This document shows, in pieces, positions 10,516 through 20,389 of a DNA stretch of 64,000 nucleotides. Each line of letters opens with the position of its first letter. Positions within the stretch are counted from its first letter, which is position 1. Source of the DNA: Venturia oleaginea (lineage: Eukaryota; Ascomycota; Dothideomycetes; Venturiales; Venturiaceae); the NCBI GenBank assembly GCA_013176395.1, contig JABMLP010000001.1, positions 806,001-870,000 on the forward strand, given 5' to 3'. The translations under genes were made by a program, and so were the position numbers. The notes under the pieces were generated by a model. It was given only the letters and a program-made list of their open reading frames with translations, was not told the DNA's origin and made no database searches.

Positions 10516-11833
10516 TTCGCTTTTGATCATAGAGTCAATGATTCAGCTGATGATCAATATCTCGCACTAATGGGACCCGGAGGTGAGGCCAACAATGCCG
10601 TGAGGAACAGGTAATTGGTTGTTGATTAAGAATCTGAAGTTGGTACCATCTTCGAAAGGAAGTCATCTCGAGGAATGATTGTAGCCCATATTAGCAAGGG
10701 GGTCTGAATGAGGGGCAGGCTATGGGGGGAGTTTTCACGGCAACGTGGCTGAGGCTTTATTGATCACAACAATTTGTGGACATTGTTATCGAGCTCCGAC
10801 TATAAAAGCACCATACTGGGACTGCGGATCAGCTCTCAGCATAGCGTCGAAAGAGAACAACATGATTTGGTTGCTTCAGATACTTCTAAGCGCCCTGGAA
10901 TTTTGCGGCGTCCCAATGCGCACAAATCGACCTTCAAAGTTCAACCCATCATTCAACGTCCAATTCCTTTCAAGATTACCGGTCGTTATGGACTTGTCTA
11001 AGACGAGGAGTTCCCAACGATTCAGTACAGATATATTTCTAAAAGGCGGCTCGGTCAGAGATGCGCACACGACCGGGGCCTCGGGATCATCCCGTCTCGA
11101 GTACGCGTGATTCGCCATCGCGATCTTCCAGCGCTTATCTCAGTGGGGACCCTAGTGGAGACCGTAGTAGGCCTAGCCTAGCTGGTCATTCCGCTAGGGA
11201 GCTCCTCCTGTCCGACTAGGTGCTCCGTAGGGACTGTAAGACGCCGACTCGACTAAAATTAATAGTTCGGTCGACTGAGGAGGTGATTTCAGTGGAGCCC
11301 TCAGTACTAACTACCGTATTGGGAAGTTGTAGGGGCCTACTACGCAACTGCCGCCGGTCAAAATCTGCTAACATACTTCATGAAGGCGGCTGAGTCGCTC
11401 ATAATAGCACCTCGGCTCCCGGGAGAATGTGAAGGCAAGTCGAAGGAGTGCAGAGAGGCGCTCGCAATCTGTTCTGGGCACACGCTAGACCGGAAAGGAA
11501 CCGTGAAGCCATCCGCGATCTTTAAGGTTTTGGAATATCACGACTTAAAGATTCGTGGTTCTTCCACTATCACTCAATCCATCTGATTTTCCAATCGCCA
11601 ATTTTCTGCCCACTTCCATCGGAAGCAACAATATCACAAGTCGTCACGGTGTGGTATGAGAATATGAATGCGCCTGTTATTCACGTGTCTCAGAAGTTGT
11701 CCGTAACGTACAGTTTGTATGCTTTTCTTGACAACATCGCTTCTGCCAAGTTATCTAGAACTTGGATCCGGGATTCTATCATGGTAATGATCCATCTACT
11801 AAACGTATGAACACAGGCTGACAGCTTCAGACT
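10516..11833. other. intergenic within paralogue cluster
   Basis: About 1.3 kb. There is no convincing gene. A 75-codon ORF at 10774-11001 ends in a basic Pro/Ile-rich stretch and could be a scrap of a cluster member, but I cannot align it. The part 11130-11350 is unusually rich in tag/cta trinucleotides. Confidence 0.4.
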
Positions 11834-13258
11834 TTGAATATCATGAACCACGCGCCTGCGGTCCCTGAAAACATAGCGTTGCCAAATTCGCCAAGCGACG
11901 TTGCACCTCCTCCATATTCCGAGCTGGATGTCTCCTCTGAGAAGCCTGTGGAAACCTTTTCGGGACCGATGCCAATTGATGTAGCCATGGTGAAGAATGC
12001 AAGCTGCTCGGATTATAGTCTAGACGTCCCTTCTACAAGGCCCAAAGAGCCTTCACCTACACCATTACCCACAGATGCATCGTTCTCAGAACCCAGCTTA
12101 GATGCCTCCGCTGAAGACGACTCTAAAAGAATTTCGGCACCATTGCCAATTGAACCGACCACGGTGGAAGTGTCGCCATCTTCAGATTCCAGTTCTGAGG
12201 CCTCTTCTGAAAAGGCTTCAGAACCATCACTCGAAGCATTGCCGCAGGAGGCACCATCTGCAGGTTCCAAAGCAGGGACTCCTCAGGATAAGGAAGTAGA
12301 ACCCTCGCTTGACCTTTTGCCGGTTCATACCTCAGCAAAACCGATCGATACACCCTCAGAACCCAACGATGTTTCATCCAAAGTTTCTTCTCAAAACTCG
12401 CCTGGGCCATTGCCGATTGATGTGGCCATGGCCGCTTTATCACCTCCCATGAGCTCAGGCAGAAGTCCAATGCGACATGTTCCATCTCCGATTGATACGT
12501 GTATGAGTAGTCTCCGACCAGTTCCACGAGAGTCATTAATCGACTCACCATGGCCACCTACTCCGTTGGCGCCAGGGGCCACGGCAGTGCCCGTTCTGGA
12601 AGGTGGAAGGACATTCTCCCCTATAGATGATATGAATACGATTACACTGGACGCAGTATTCCGTCAACTAGCAGTCCATCGTCCTTACAATCTAGGAATG
12701 CCCAAGCCCTGCCTCTCACACCGCAACCCGCAGAGAATCAAAACGAACAACCAGCCAAGACTCAATGTGCGATTTGACGACATGGCGACACCAACCACCG
12801 CAAGACCGATACAGCATTCTGCTATCCCATTCTCCCCTTGCACGCCCCAAGCCATGTCTTTGTCAGCTCCATGGATGCTATCGAAAAGTCCTGCCATAGG
12901 AGAAGAAACGGCAGAATCTTGCGCCGCTACCCAGACTCACAAGCCAGTTTTCGACGAACTGACGACACCGGTTTTTAGAGCTTATTATTTTGAGCCGCAG
13001 AAATTCGCGGGACGGAGCGATCAGAAGGCCATTCCTTCGAAGTTTAGCGACGATCCTTCGCTACTGGCTTTGCAGTCTGACGCGCAGAATTCGGTGATAT
13101 TGTATGACCGTGTTGGCGAGCGAATGACTGAGATTAGCACGCTCGATGTGCCGGGATGGTCGAAAGATAGGGGAGAGAAGGGATTGCCGGTGGAGCAAGA
13201 GGTTCTTAAGATGCCGTCATCTGCTCACTTTGTGGTCGCCTCTCCGCCTGGGACTTGA
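11834..13258 (+). CDS. paralogue cluster member 2, disordered protein with repeated P-I-D motifs
   Basis: A single-exon 474-residue protein with no recognised domain. The N-terminal half is built from acidic Ser/Pro/Glu low-complexity sequence in which a short motif recurs: SGPMPIDVAM (about residue 43), SAPLPIEPT (105), PGPLPIDVAMAALSP (193), VPSPIDTCM (215) and FSPIDDMN (260). The second half has short Pro-rich blocks (RLNVRFDDMATPTTARP, IPFSPCTPQAMSLSAPWML) and ends with a more ordered-looking segment, VILYDRVGERMTEISTLDV. There is no signal peptide or membrane helix. The start is the first Met in a Met-rich opening (MNIMNHAPAV); the second Met at residue 4 is equally possible. The same motif type occurs in the neighbouring genes, so this is probably a tandem duplicate. 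Confidence 0.68.
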   Translation: MNIMNHAPAVPENIALPNSPSDVAPPPYSELDVSSEKPVETFSGPMPIDVAMVKNASCSDYSLDVPSTRPKEPSPTPLPTDASFSEPSLDASAEDDSKRISAPLPIEPTTVEVSPSSDSSSEASSEKASEPSLEALPQEAPSAGSKAGTPQDKEVEPSLDLLPVHTSAKPIDTPSEPNDVSSKVSSQNSPGPLPIDVAMAALSPPMSSGRSPMRHVPSPIDTCMSSLRPVPRESLIDSPWPPTPLAPGATAVPVLEGGRTFSPIDDMNTITLDAVFRQLAVHRPYNLGMPKPCLSHRNPQRIKTNNQPRLNVRFDDMATPTTARPIQHSAIPFSPCTPQAMSLSAPWMLSKSPAIGEETAESCAATQTHKPVFDELTTPVFRAYYFEPQKFAGRSDQKAIPSKFSDDPSLLALQSDAQNSVILYDRVGERMTEISTLDVPGWSKDRGEKGLPVEQEVLKMPSSAHFVVASPPGT

Positions 13259-14608
13259 TGAGGTCTGTCTTTTGCTTTTGTGCAAATATGTTGAAGATAC
13301 CCTCTGTAGCGTTTTATTCTGTGTATCTACCAGTTTTTCGATTAGGTTACGACATGGTTTTTATCTAAATGGCACCTCGATTTTTCCGAATTTGATGGAG
13401 GAGCATTGCTTCTCGATATCGGAGACTGATGATTGCCAGAATCAGATATGCGTCCTGTGGCTATGCCCAAATGGCAATCTATTGTGTTTGAACCGTGATC
13501 CGCGTCCAAAACAGACGCCTGACGTTCTATCCTTCCAAAGACAGTTGCGATCAAACATCGAAGCGCGGAGCTGGGTTTACCACACCGCCTCGTATTTCTC
13601 AATGGCAGATCTCGACGGCTGGTCAGACTGAGATTGTTAGGTTTCGCTCGTTACGGAGTAGGAGTAGCAAGGCGTCCTGGATGTGGATCTGATCTCCAAC
13701 ACAACTGCAGAGAGTCGTTGGATGGATCCTTCGGAGAATAGTGGGACAGTACTTGTGTTGGTGTTTACTGATACCCAACTATACACTGTGAGCGTGTCTA
13801 TCTCCGAGTTCCAGCTGCTACGCGCAGCCTTCAATCTTCTTTCCCAAAAGGACATACGGCAGCAATCGAATACTTACCATTCCACTACTGGCCACCAGAG
13901 CATGAAAACGAGAATCTTATCGAAGATCTGCGGGGAGATAATCCGCATTGGTAAGCACGATGCAGAAGTTGACCAGGTTCCACAGTACGAAGGAATCAAA
14001 GGATCAAATGGGCAGGGAGGTTTTCTTAACGAGCGCGACGCTGAGCAGAAAGCATCCCGGCAACTACCAACAGCGGGACCAGCTTTCCTCAAGTTAACAT
14101 AAGAGCGCTGGCCGGATTGGATACAAATCAGGATATCGCGGTGACGGGATGAAGTCCGGTCGCCCATGTCGACCAGCCACGTCTCAATCATGGCTAATTA
14201 GCCGTCGTTATTGACAAGGATTACCCGTCACTTTGTAAGCGATCCACGAGGAGGAGGCGGCTTTCGCGAGGCTGGGGTTGGGTGTTCCTCTATTCGTATC
14301 GTACCGAGACTTAAAGAGTGCCGGTACCTGGAGATCTCGCGAGTGAGCAGGCTTATAGCAAGTAGAGAGCGTAGAATCTTGGAGAGTGCTTTTTGAACAG
14401 ACACAAGTTCACGATGAAGAGACCCTTGAGTGATTATGTTCGGCGCCACGATGAGGGGCCCTTGGTGTTGAGGGAGCGGATGTGCAGGGACAGAATTAAG
14501 GCCGTTCCAAATTTAGGCCTATTGCATAACGTCGACCAATCACACACAGTCACTGCTGTTTCATGGTGGTTCGTTGATAACTAAGCGCTGGTCTTCCCTA
14601 CTAAGGTC
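13259..14608. other. intergenic between member 2 and the YR retroelement
   Basis: About 1.35 kb. ORFs at 13146-13631 and 13683-14102 have no family features and overlap others on the opposite strand. The sequence just before 14609 should be the upstream half of the insertion site of the retroelement. Confidence 0.4.
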
Positions 14609-14726
14609 ATGCTAGTGTCTATCTGGTGGAGCAAGGGCCTCGTCCGACCAAGCGACAACAACAACATGGCGATCTCGCATATCGCACGACTTCTGAGCCC
14701 TCTGAGGCTCGTCTTGTATCTAGATT
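14609..14726 (+). repeat. split direct repeat A1 of the YR retroelement
   Basis: 118 bp starting atgctagtgtctatctgg and ending gtcttgtatctagatt. The same sequence recurs at 19892-20009. Confidence 0.92.
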
Positions 14727-14991
14727 GTTGTTGTAGGACTCGTCCTTCATCCCGATATTCTCCTTATCGTCCTACGAGTCTTTCCCGCCGCTGCGCGCGC
14801 CGCGCTTAGCCGTTCACCGCTTCTCGACAGACTTTTCAAGTACACCGCTGGCCTCGACGACGTCTTGGGCATCGTTATATTGCACCAGCATCAGAAATCC
14901 CTTCCAAAGAGCTCCTTGGCATCTCTAGGGCTCTGTACTTATTAACAGAGCTGACCTGCTAACGATTTTAAATAGTTATACCGCTTTCTTT

Positions 14992-15427
14992 ATGCCTCCG
15001 AAGAAGGATATCACCGCGTCGGTTCCTATCAACTTATCCCTACCACCGGGTCACTCTACTCGCTCCTCTCGTACCCGATCCCCCTCTATTGTCTTCGAGA
15101 CCCAGAGGTCATCTTCACGGTCGCGATCAACAATGCCCAGGCCGCTGAGGCTCGCGCCGTAGAGGCTCACAGGCTAAGGATGGACCGCGAAAAGGAGGAG
15201 CGCGACCTCCAGATGCAGGTCAAACGCGAAGAAGCGGCGGCGCGCCTTGCAAAAATTAGGGAGGGCTCTTTACTAGAACTACCGCATGGCACCAGTCGTC
15301 CGGGGGCGACTGAGCCGGATAACAGTACGGACTCACGTACGGCGCCTCCATCGGGATCCGCGAGCCTCATACGATTCGCGTACGCGGCGTTTCGAACAAC
15401 TACTTCTCCGACGAGGCGACCGTAGCC
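14992..15427 (+). pseudogene. gag-like ORF of the YR retroelement, frame-shifted
   Basis: ATG at 14992 opens MPPKKDITASVPINLSLPPG, a Ser/Arg-rich start that ends at a stop near 15163. The frame one base over continues as an Ala/Glu/Arg-rich coiled-coil-like stretch (NAQAAEARAVEAHRLRMDRE, then EERDLQMQVKREEAAARLAK) to TAG at 15425-15427. This looks like one gag-type protein with a frameshift near 15120-15160, though programmed shifting or an intron cannot be excluded. It overlaps the start of the RT frame by about 100 bp in another frame. Confidence 0.5.
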
Positions 15428-16852
15428 GAAGCTACGGGCTACGTTGCGAAGGAGCTGGCCGCCGGCCGATTGGCTATCTCTACAGACCCGGGCCTGTTTA
15501 TCGCTCCTCTTGGGATGGTCCCAAAACAAGACGGAACCTTACGCCGGATCCACGACCTCTCTTGGCCGCCCCAAACTTCAGTCAACGACGCCATTCCACG
15601 CGTGTTTGGCAAGCTACAGTACACCAGAGTCGACAGAATTGTTCAGCACGTCCTTCGTACAGGCCGGGGCTGTCTTCTGATGAAACGCGACATTGCGCAC
15701 GCTTTTCGCAACATCCCTGTGGATCTCATTTCGTCCCGGTATCTTGGGTTTTGCCTCAACGGCGTCAATTATCAAGAACTCTGCCTCCCTTTCGGTCTCA
15801 GGACTGCGCCATTTATCTTCAATCTCTTTGCGGAAGGTCTCCATTGGGCTCTCGACGAGCAGGCCGGCACGCGCAGTATCCCTACCGCGATCGAGCACTA
15901 CCTTGATGATTTTATGTTTGTGTGTACGTCTCAAGAAATTTCGGACCGCGTTTCGGAACTCTGGATCAAGACCACCGATCGACTTGGGATTCCTCGCAAG
16001 GATGCCAAAGACGTGGTCGGCACGGCCGTCGAGATATTAGGTCTTCTGGTTGATACGGTACGCTTGGAACTGCGTCTCTCCGACGAGAAGAGAGATTCTT
16101 TGATCCAGGCTATCCGTGATCACCTCTCCGAGACAAGGCCGCGGCTCCGGGATACGAAGTCCCTCGCCGGGCGGCTCAGTTGGGCCAGTGCCGTCATCCG
16201 CCTTGGCCGGGTTTACACTCGATCGATCTGGGACTACCTGAGCGGAGCATACGGAGAAGTCAATCGGCACTTTCGCCGAGCCCTGACTAGCGGTGTACGA
16301 GACGACCTTCTCTGGTGGCTCCATGCGCTCGAGCTAACCAACGGGGTCTACTTCTTCGATTATCGAAAGCGCCGTTGTTTCCACCTTTTCACTGATGCCT
16401 CCGGACAACAAAGCCTCGGCGGCTTCTTTTTCGAGTCCTCTGAGACCGATGTCTCTTGGGGGGATTACACCAATAGTATCGCAATCGAGCATGCTTTTAT
16501 TGCTGAACCGTCCAATCGTTCGGCGTTTATCAACCCTAAGGAGATGGAGGCTGTTGCCGTCGCATTCCTCCGTTGGGGACCGTCTCTCTGGGCACATAAT
16601 CGGGTCGTTATCCACTGTGACAACTCTACGGCCGTGGCCGGGTTGACGAAGGAGGCTGTTCGTGGTGAGAGCAACACCCATCTCCGCACTATTGTTACTC
16701 AGGCCGCTGCCTGCGATATTGTTATCGAAGCCCGCTGGCTTCCATCTACGGCTAACGGCCTGGCCGATGCCCTCTCTCGAGTCCAGTTTGATCGTATCGC
16801 CTGGCTCTGCCCCCAATGGGGCTCACCGCTTTCGATCTCACAGTTCCGCTGA
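15324..16852 (+). CDS. reverse transcriptase-RNase H of the YR retroelement
   Basis: The frame is open from about 15324 to TGA at 16850-16852. RT marks are LGMVPKQDGTLRRIHDLSWP, the MKRDIAHAFRNIPV motif A, LPFGLRTAPFIFNLF and the catalytic YLDDF (motif C). The RNase H part follows with FTDASG, NPKEMEAVAVAFLRW, HCDNSTAV and GLADALSR, all typical of DIRS/Ngaro-type elements. No methyltransferase-like domain is recognised. The N-terminus is probably made from the preceding gag frame or an undetected start, since the first in-frame ATG lies inside the RT domain. The last ~130 bp of this gene are the source of the tandem array that follows. Confidence 0.85.
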
Positions 16853-18246
16853 ACTATTGTTGAACCGTCCGATCGTTCGGCCTTTATTAACCCTAAAGAG
16901 ATGGAGGCCGTTGCCGTTGCCGTTGCATTCCTCCGTTGGGGACCATCTCTATAGGCATATCCGGCCGACGCCCTCTCTCGAGTCTAGTTTTCGATCGTAT
17001 CGTCTAGCTGCCTCCGATGGGGCTCACCTTTTTCGATCTCAGTTCCGCTGAACTATTGGTGAACCGTCCGATCGTTCGGCGTTTATCAACCCTAAAGAGA
17101 TGGAGGCCGTTGCCGTTGCCGTTGCATTCCTCCGTTGGGGACCATCTCTATAGGTACATCCGGCCGACGCCCTCTCTCGAGTCTAGTTTCGATCTTATCG
17201 TCTAGCTCTGCCTCCGATGAGGCTCACCGCTTTCGATCTTACAGTTCCGTTGAACTATTGGTGAACCGTCCGATCGTTCGGCGTTTATCAACCCTAAAGA
17301 GATGGAGGCCGTTGCCGTTGCCGTTGCATTCCTCCGTTGGGGACCATCTCTATAGGTACATCTGGCCGACGCCCTCGCGAGTCTAGTTTCGATCGTATCG
17401 TCTAGCTCTGCCTCCGATGGGGCTCACCGTTTTCGATCTCACAGTTCCGCTGAACTATTGTTGAACCGTCCGATCGTTCGGCCTTTATTAACCCTAAAGA
17501 GATGGAGGCCGTTGCCGTTGCCGTTGCATTCCTCCGTTGGGGACCATCTCTATAGGTACATCTGGCCGACGCCCTCGCGAGTCTAGTTTCGATCGTATCG
17601 TCTAGCTCTGCCTCCGATGGGGCTCACCGTTTTCGATCTCACAGTTCCGCTGAACTATTGGTGAACCGTCCGATCGTTCGGCGTTTATCAACCCTAAAGA
17701 GATGGAGGGCGTTGCCGTTGCCGTTGCATTCCTCCGTTGGGGACCATCTCTATAGGTACATCTGGCCGACGCTCTCGCGAGTCTAGTTTCGATCGTATCG
17801 TCTGGCTCTGCCTCCGATGGGGCTCACCGCTTTCGATCTTACAGTTCCGTTGAACTATTGTTGAGCCGTCCGATCGTTCGGCGTTTATCAACCCTAAGAG
17901 ATGGAGGCCGTTGCCGTTGCCGTTGCATTCCTCCGTTGGGGACCATCTCTATAGGTACATCTGGCCGACGCCCTCGCGAGTCTAGTTTCGATCGTATCGT
18001 CTGGCTCTGCCTCCGATGGGGCTCACCGCTTTCGATCTTACAGTTCCGTTGAACTATTGTTGAGCCGTCCGATCGTTCGGCGTTTATCAACCCTAAGAGA
18101 TGGAGGCCGTTGCCGTTGCCGTTGCATTCCTCCGTTGGGGACCATCTCTATAGGTACATCTGGCCGACGCCCTCGCGAGTCTAGTTTCGATCGTATCGTC
18201 TGGCTCTGCCTCCGATGGGGCTCTCCGCTATCGTCCTTACAGTTCC
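16849..18246 (+). repeat. seven ~200 bp tandem copies derived from the element's own RNase H 3' end
   Basis: Units begin near 16849, 17047, 17248, 17448, 17647, 17847 and 18047, each starting c(t/g)ttgaactattg or ctgaactattg. Each unit joins a copy of the segment coding NRSAFINPKEMEAVAV to the segment coding the GLADALSR region, with the roughly 150 bp between them deleted. Units carry an expanded gttgcc triplet tract and stop codons in place of Trp codons, so they are not translated through. The array separates RT from the recombinase gene. Confidence 0.9.
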
Positions 18247-18410
18247 GTTGAATTCTTGCTATCCCGGGGATTGCAACTTTGGGCTTGGCGCGCTGTTCGT
18301 GGCAGCCGTTCTTTGCAGGCTCATCGGCTTAAGCGCCATGCTACTCTGCTATCGCCGACGTTCGGCAGATACCCTGGTCGGACTCCGGTACTCGTACAAA
18401 GCTTGCTAAC

Positions 18411-19499
18411 GTGCTTCGTCCAGCACCTAGCCTCGAGTATACTTCCTACGATAGCGAGCTCCTCCCTACAGTTCATAGGTTCTTCCTCCGTACCCTTCGC
18501 GAGCGAAACCTTGGCCTCTCTGATGAGTATATTACCCTCTTATGGTACGGCTTGGCCCAGAACACGCGCAACACGTACGGCGCGGGTATCAAGAGCTGGG
18601 AGAGGTTCTGTAGGCTGGAGGGCTGTGTAGACTATCCCGCAGAACCCCTCAATCTCGGCGAATGGATGGCAAGGCGTGTCATTACTGGAGGAGCGAAAGG
18701 CATCATTTCCGGCGCTACAGCGGCCAGCTACCTCTCCGCAGTACGTTCAAAGCATATCGACCTGGGATACCCTATCAGCGCGTTCGCTGATCCGATGCTC
18801 CTACGCGCAAGACAGGGGGCTCTCAACCTCAGGCCTCCGAAGCGCAAGAATAGGCTCCCTATTACTGTACGCATCCTTGAGGGACTGACGGCTGTGGAAC
18901 CGACCACCGGAGCCGACCTCAATCTCGACACTCTCTTCAAGGTGGCCTATGCTGGTTTCTTCCGCCTTGGCGAGCTGGCTTACACTAGAAGAGATAGGGA
19001 GCACCCGCTGTTCTCCTATACTCACGTCTTACGGAGCGATATCGCCTTCCATCGTCATACGCCTAGCCATCAGCCTTACGGGGTCTCTATTTTCCTGAAG
19101 CGTAGCAAGACCGATTACGCTAATCAGGGCGTTCCCATCTCCATCGCCGCAACGGGAAAACCTACCTGTGCAGTAGCCGCCCTGGTAAGACTTTTCAGGC
19201 ACGATCCGAAGCCGCTTTCGGCGCCTCTCTTCGACATCGGCAAAGGGCATTGTTCGGCCGCTGCTGTACACATGCAACTACGCCGACGCCTCCTCGCTAC
19301 TGGTATTATCTCCTCGCTGGACGACAAGTCCTACACAGGCCATTCCTTCCGCAGGGGTGCTGCTACGGACGCAGCTGCGAAGGGAGTGCCTGAGCTCGAG
19401 CTTAAGGCAGCGGGTCGATGGTCCTCCGAAGCTTTCCTCCGTTACATATCCCGTTCGTTCGAACAGCAGCTTGCAATCAGTCGCCTGTTCCTGATATAA
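18411..19499 (+). CDS. tyrosine recombinase of the YR retroelement
   Basis: This enzyme integrates the circular DNA copy by strand exchange. The N-terminal SAM-like core-binding domain contains LAQNTRNTYGAGIKSWERFC. The catalytic domain has the first Arg in AGFFRLGELAYTRR, the His-x-x-Arg box HSFRRGAATDAAAKG, and the nucleophile Tyr in GRWSSEAFLRYISRSF. So R-H-R-Y are all present and the protein looks functional. There is no ATG at the 5' end of the open frame; the first in-frame codons after 18411 begin with GTG. The true start is uncertain, and the sequence before it is the tandem array. Confidence 0.87.
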   Translation: MLRPAPSLEYTSYDSELLPTVHRFFLRTLRERNLGLSDEYITLLWYGLAQNTRNTYGAGIKSWERFCRLEGCVDYPAEPLNLGEWMARRVITGGAKGIISGATAASYLSAVRSKHIDLGYPISAFADPMLLRARQGALNLRPPKRKNRLPITVRILEGLTAVEPTTGADLNLDTLFKVAYAGFFRLGELAYTRRDREHPLFSYTHVLRSDIAFHRHTPSHQPYGVSIFLKRSKTDYANQGVPISIAATGKPTCAVAALVRLFRHDPKPLSAPLFDIGKGHCSAAAVHMQLRRRLLATGIISSLDDKSYTGHSFRRGAATDAAAKGVPELELKAAGRWSSEAFLRYISRSFEQQLAISRLFLI

Positions 19500-19655
19500 C
19501 ACCGTTGTGTTCACCCGATCGCCAAAAGCTATACTCTGCTTCGCTACACCGCTGTGTTTCTCGCCTCTACCCTGGACCGAGTATGTCGTACAGACTCGCC
19601 TCCTATCCCACCTCGTTTCCTTCTTGTTTGTCTGGGCCGCAGGCGCTTCGCTTCT

Positions 19656-19894
19656 GGGCAGTAGGGCACCTCATTTGCCTTCAATCGAGAAGCAATTGAG
19701 CCGTGGGCATGCCATCCTGAGACCTACCCCGTGGCTGAAGCCCCGTGTGGCTGAGGAAGCCTGTATGGCTCAGGGCTCAATGGCTTGCTCGCTCACAATG
19801 AAAATTCACGTGCCCTGGCCTGCGTCCGGCCAATCAACAGATAAAACGTGCCAGATGACCGTGATCCGAAGGCGTGGCGAGATGGAGATAGATG
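19656..19894 (+). repeat. split direct repeat B1 of the YR retroelement
   Basis: 239 bp beginning gggcagtagggcacctcatt and ending gagatggagatagatg, where it overlaps the first three bases of A2. It is repeated at 20050-20288. Confidence 0.92.
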
Positions 19895-20009
19895 CTAGTG
19901 TCTATCTGGTGGAGCAAGGGCCTCGTCCGACCAAGCGACAACAACAACATGGCGATCTCGCATATCGCACGACTTCTGAGCCCTCTGAGGCTCGTCTTGT
20001 ATCTAGATT
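19892..20009 (+). repeat. split direct repeat A2 of the YR retroelement
   Basis: Second copy of the 118 bp A repeat, directly following B1 and sharing its terminal ATG. Confidence 0.92.
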
Positions 20010-20049
20010 CCCACCCGCCTACACCCTCTAGTCAACGTCTTATACGTGC

Positions 20050-20288
20050 GGGCAGTAGGGCACCTCATTTGCCTTCAATCGAGAAGCAATTGAGCCGTGG
20101 GCATGCCATCCTGAGACCTACCCCGTGGCTGAAGCCCCGTGTGGCTGAGGAAGCCTGTATGGCTCAGGGCTCAATGGCTTGCTCGCTCACAATGAAAATT
20201 CACGTGCCCTGGCCTGCGTCCGGCCAATCAACAGATAAAACGTGCCAGATGACCGTGATCCGAAGGCGTGGCGAGATGGAGATAGATG
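20050..20288 (+). repeat. split direct repeat B2, right end of the YR retroelement
   Basis: Second copy of the 239 bp B repeat. It ends in ATG at 20286-20288, after which host sequence (ttgaattctttcg) begins. Confidence 0.92.
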
Positions 20289-20389
20289 TTGAATTCTTTC
20301 GTACCCCTCTGGAAACGTGCTGGTCACAATCTAGCCTCCACCTTCTCTCATATTCAGTCAACACCATTTCTTTTGGCTATTCGTTCACT

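Larger units (their letters stand above)
14609..20288 (+). mobile_element. tyrosine-recombinase (PAT/Ngaro-type, DIRS order) retroelement with split direct repeats
   Basis: This 5.68 kb element encodes a DIRS-type reverse transcriptase-RNase H and a separate tyrosine recombinase, and it has no DDE integrase. Its ends are split direct repeats: A1 14609-14726, then the body, then B1 19656-19894, A2 19892-20009, a 40 bp spacer and B2 20050-20288. A1 and A2 (118 bp) match base for base as far as I can read, as do B1 and B2 (239 bp), which suggests a fairly recent insertion. An ATG is shared by the left edge, the B1/A2 junction and the right edge, as expected if it is the recombination core. No target duplication is expected for this class. 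It lies in the upstream region of cluster member 3. Confidence 0.85.

Noticed and set aside
13683..14102. 139-codon plus ORF between cluster member 2 and the retroelement
   Set aside because: No motif shared with the cluster, no domain and overlapping antisense ORFs.
16849..18246. Regular tandem repeats that resemble an array
   Set aside because: Not CRISPR: units are contiguous without spacers and derive from the retroelement's RNase H gene.
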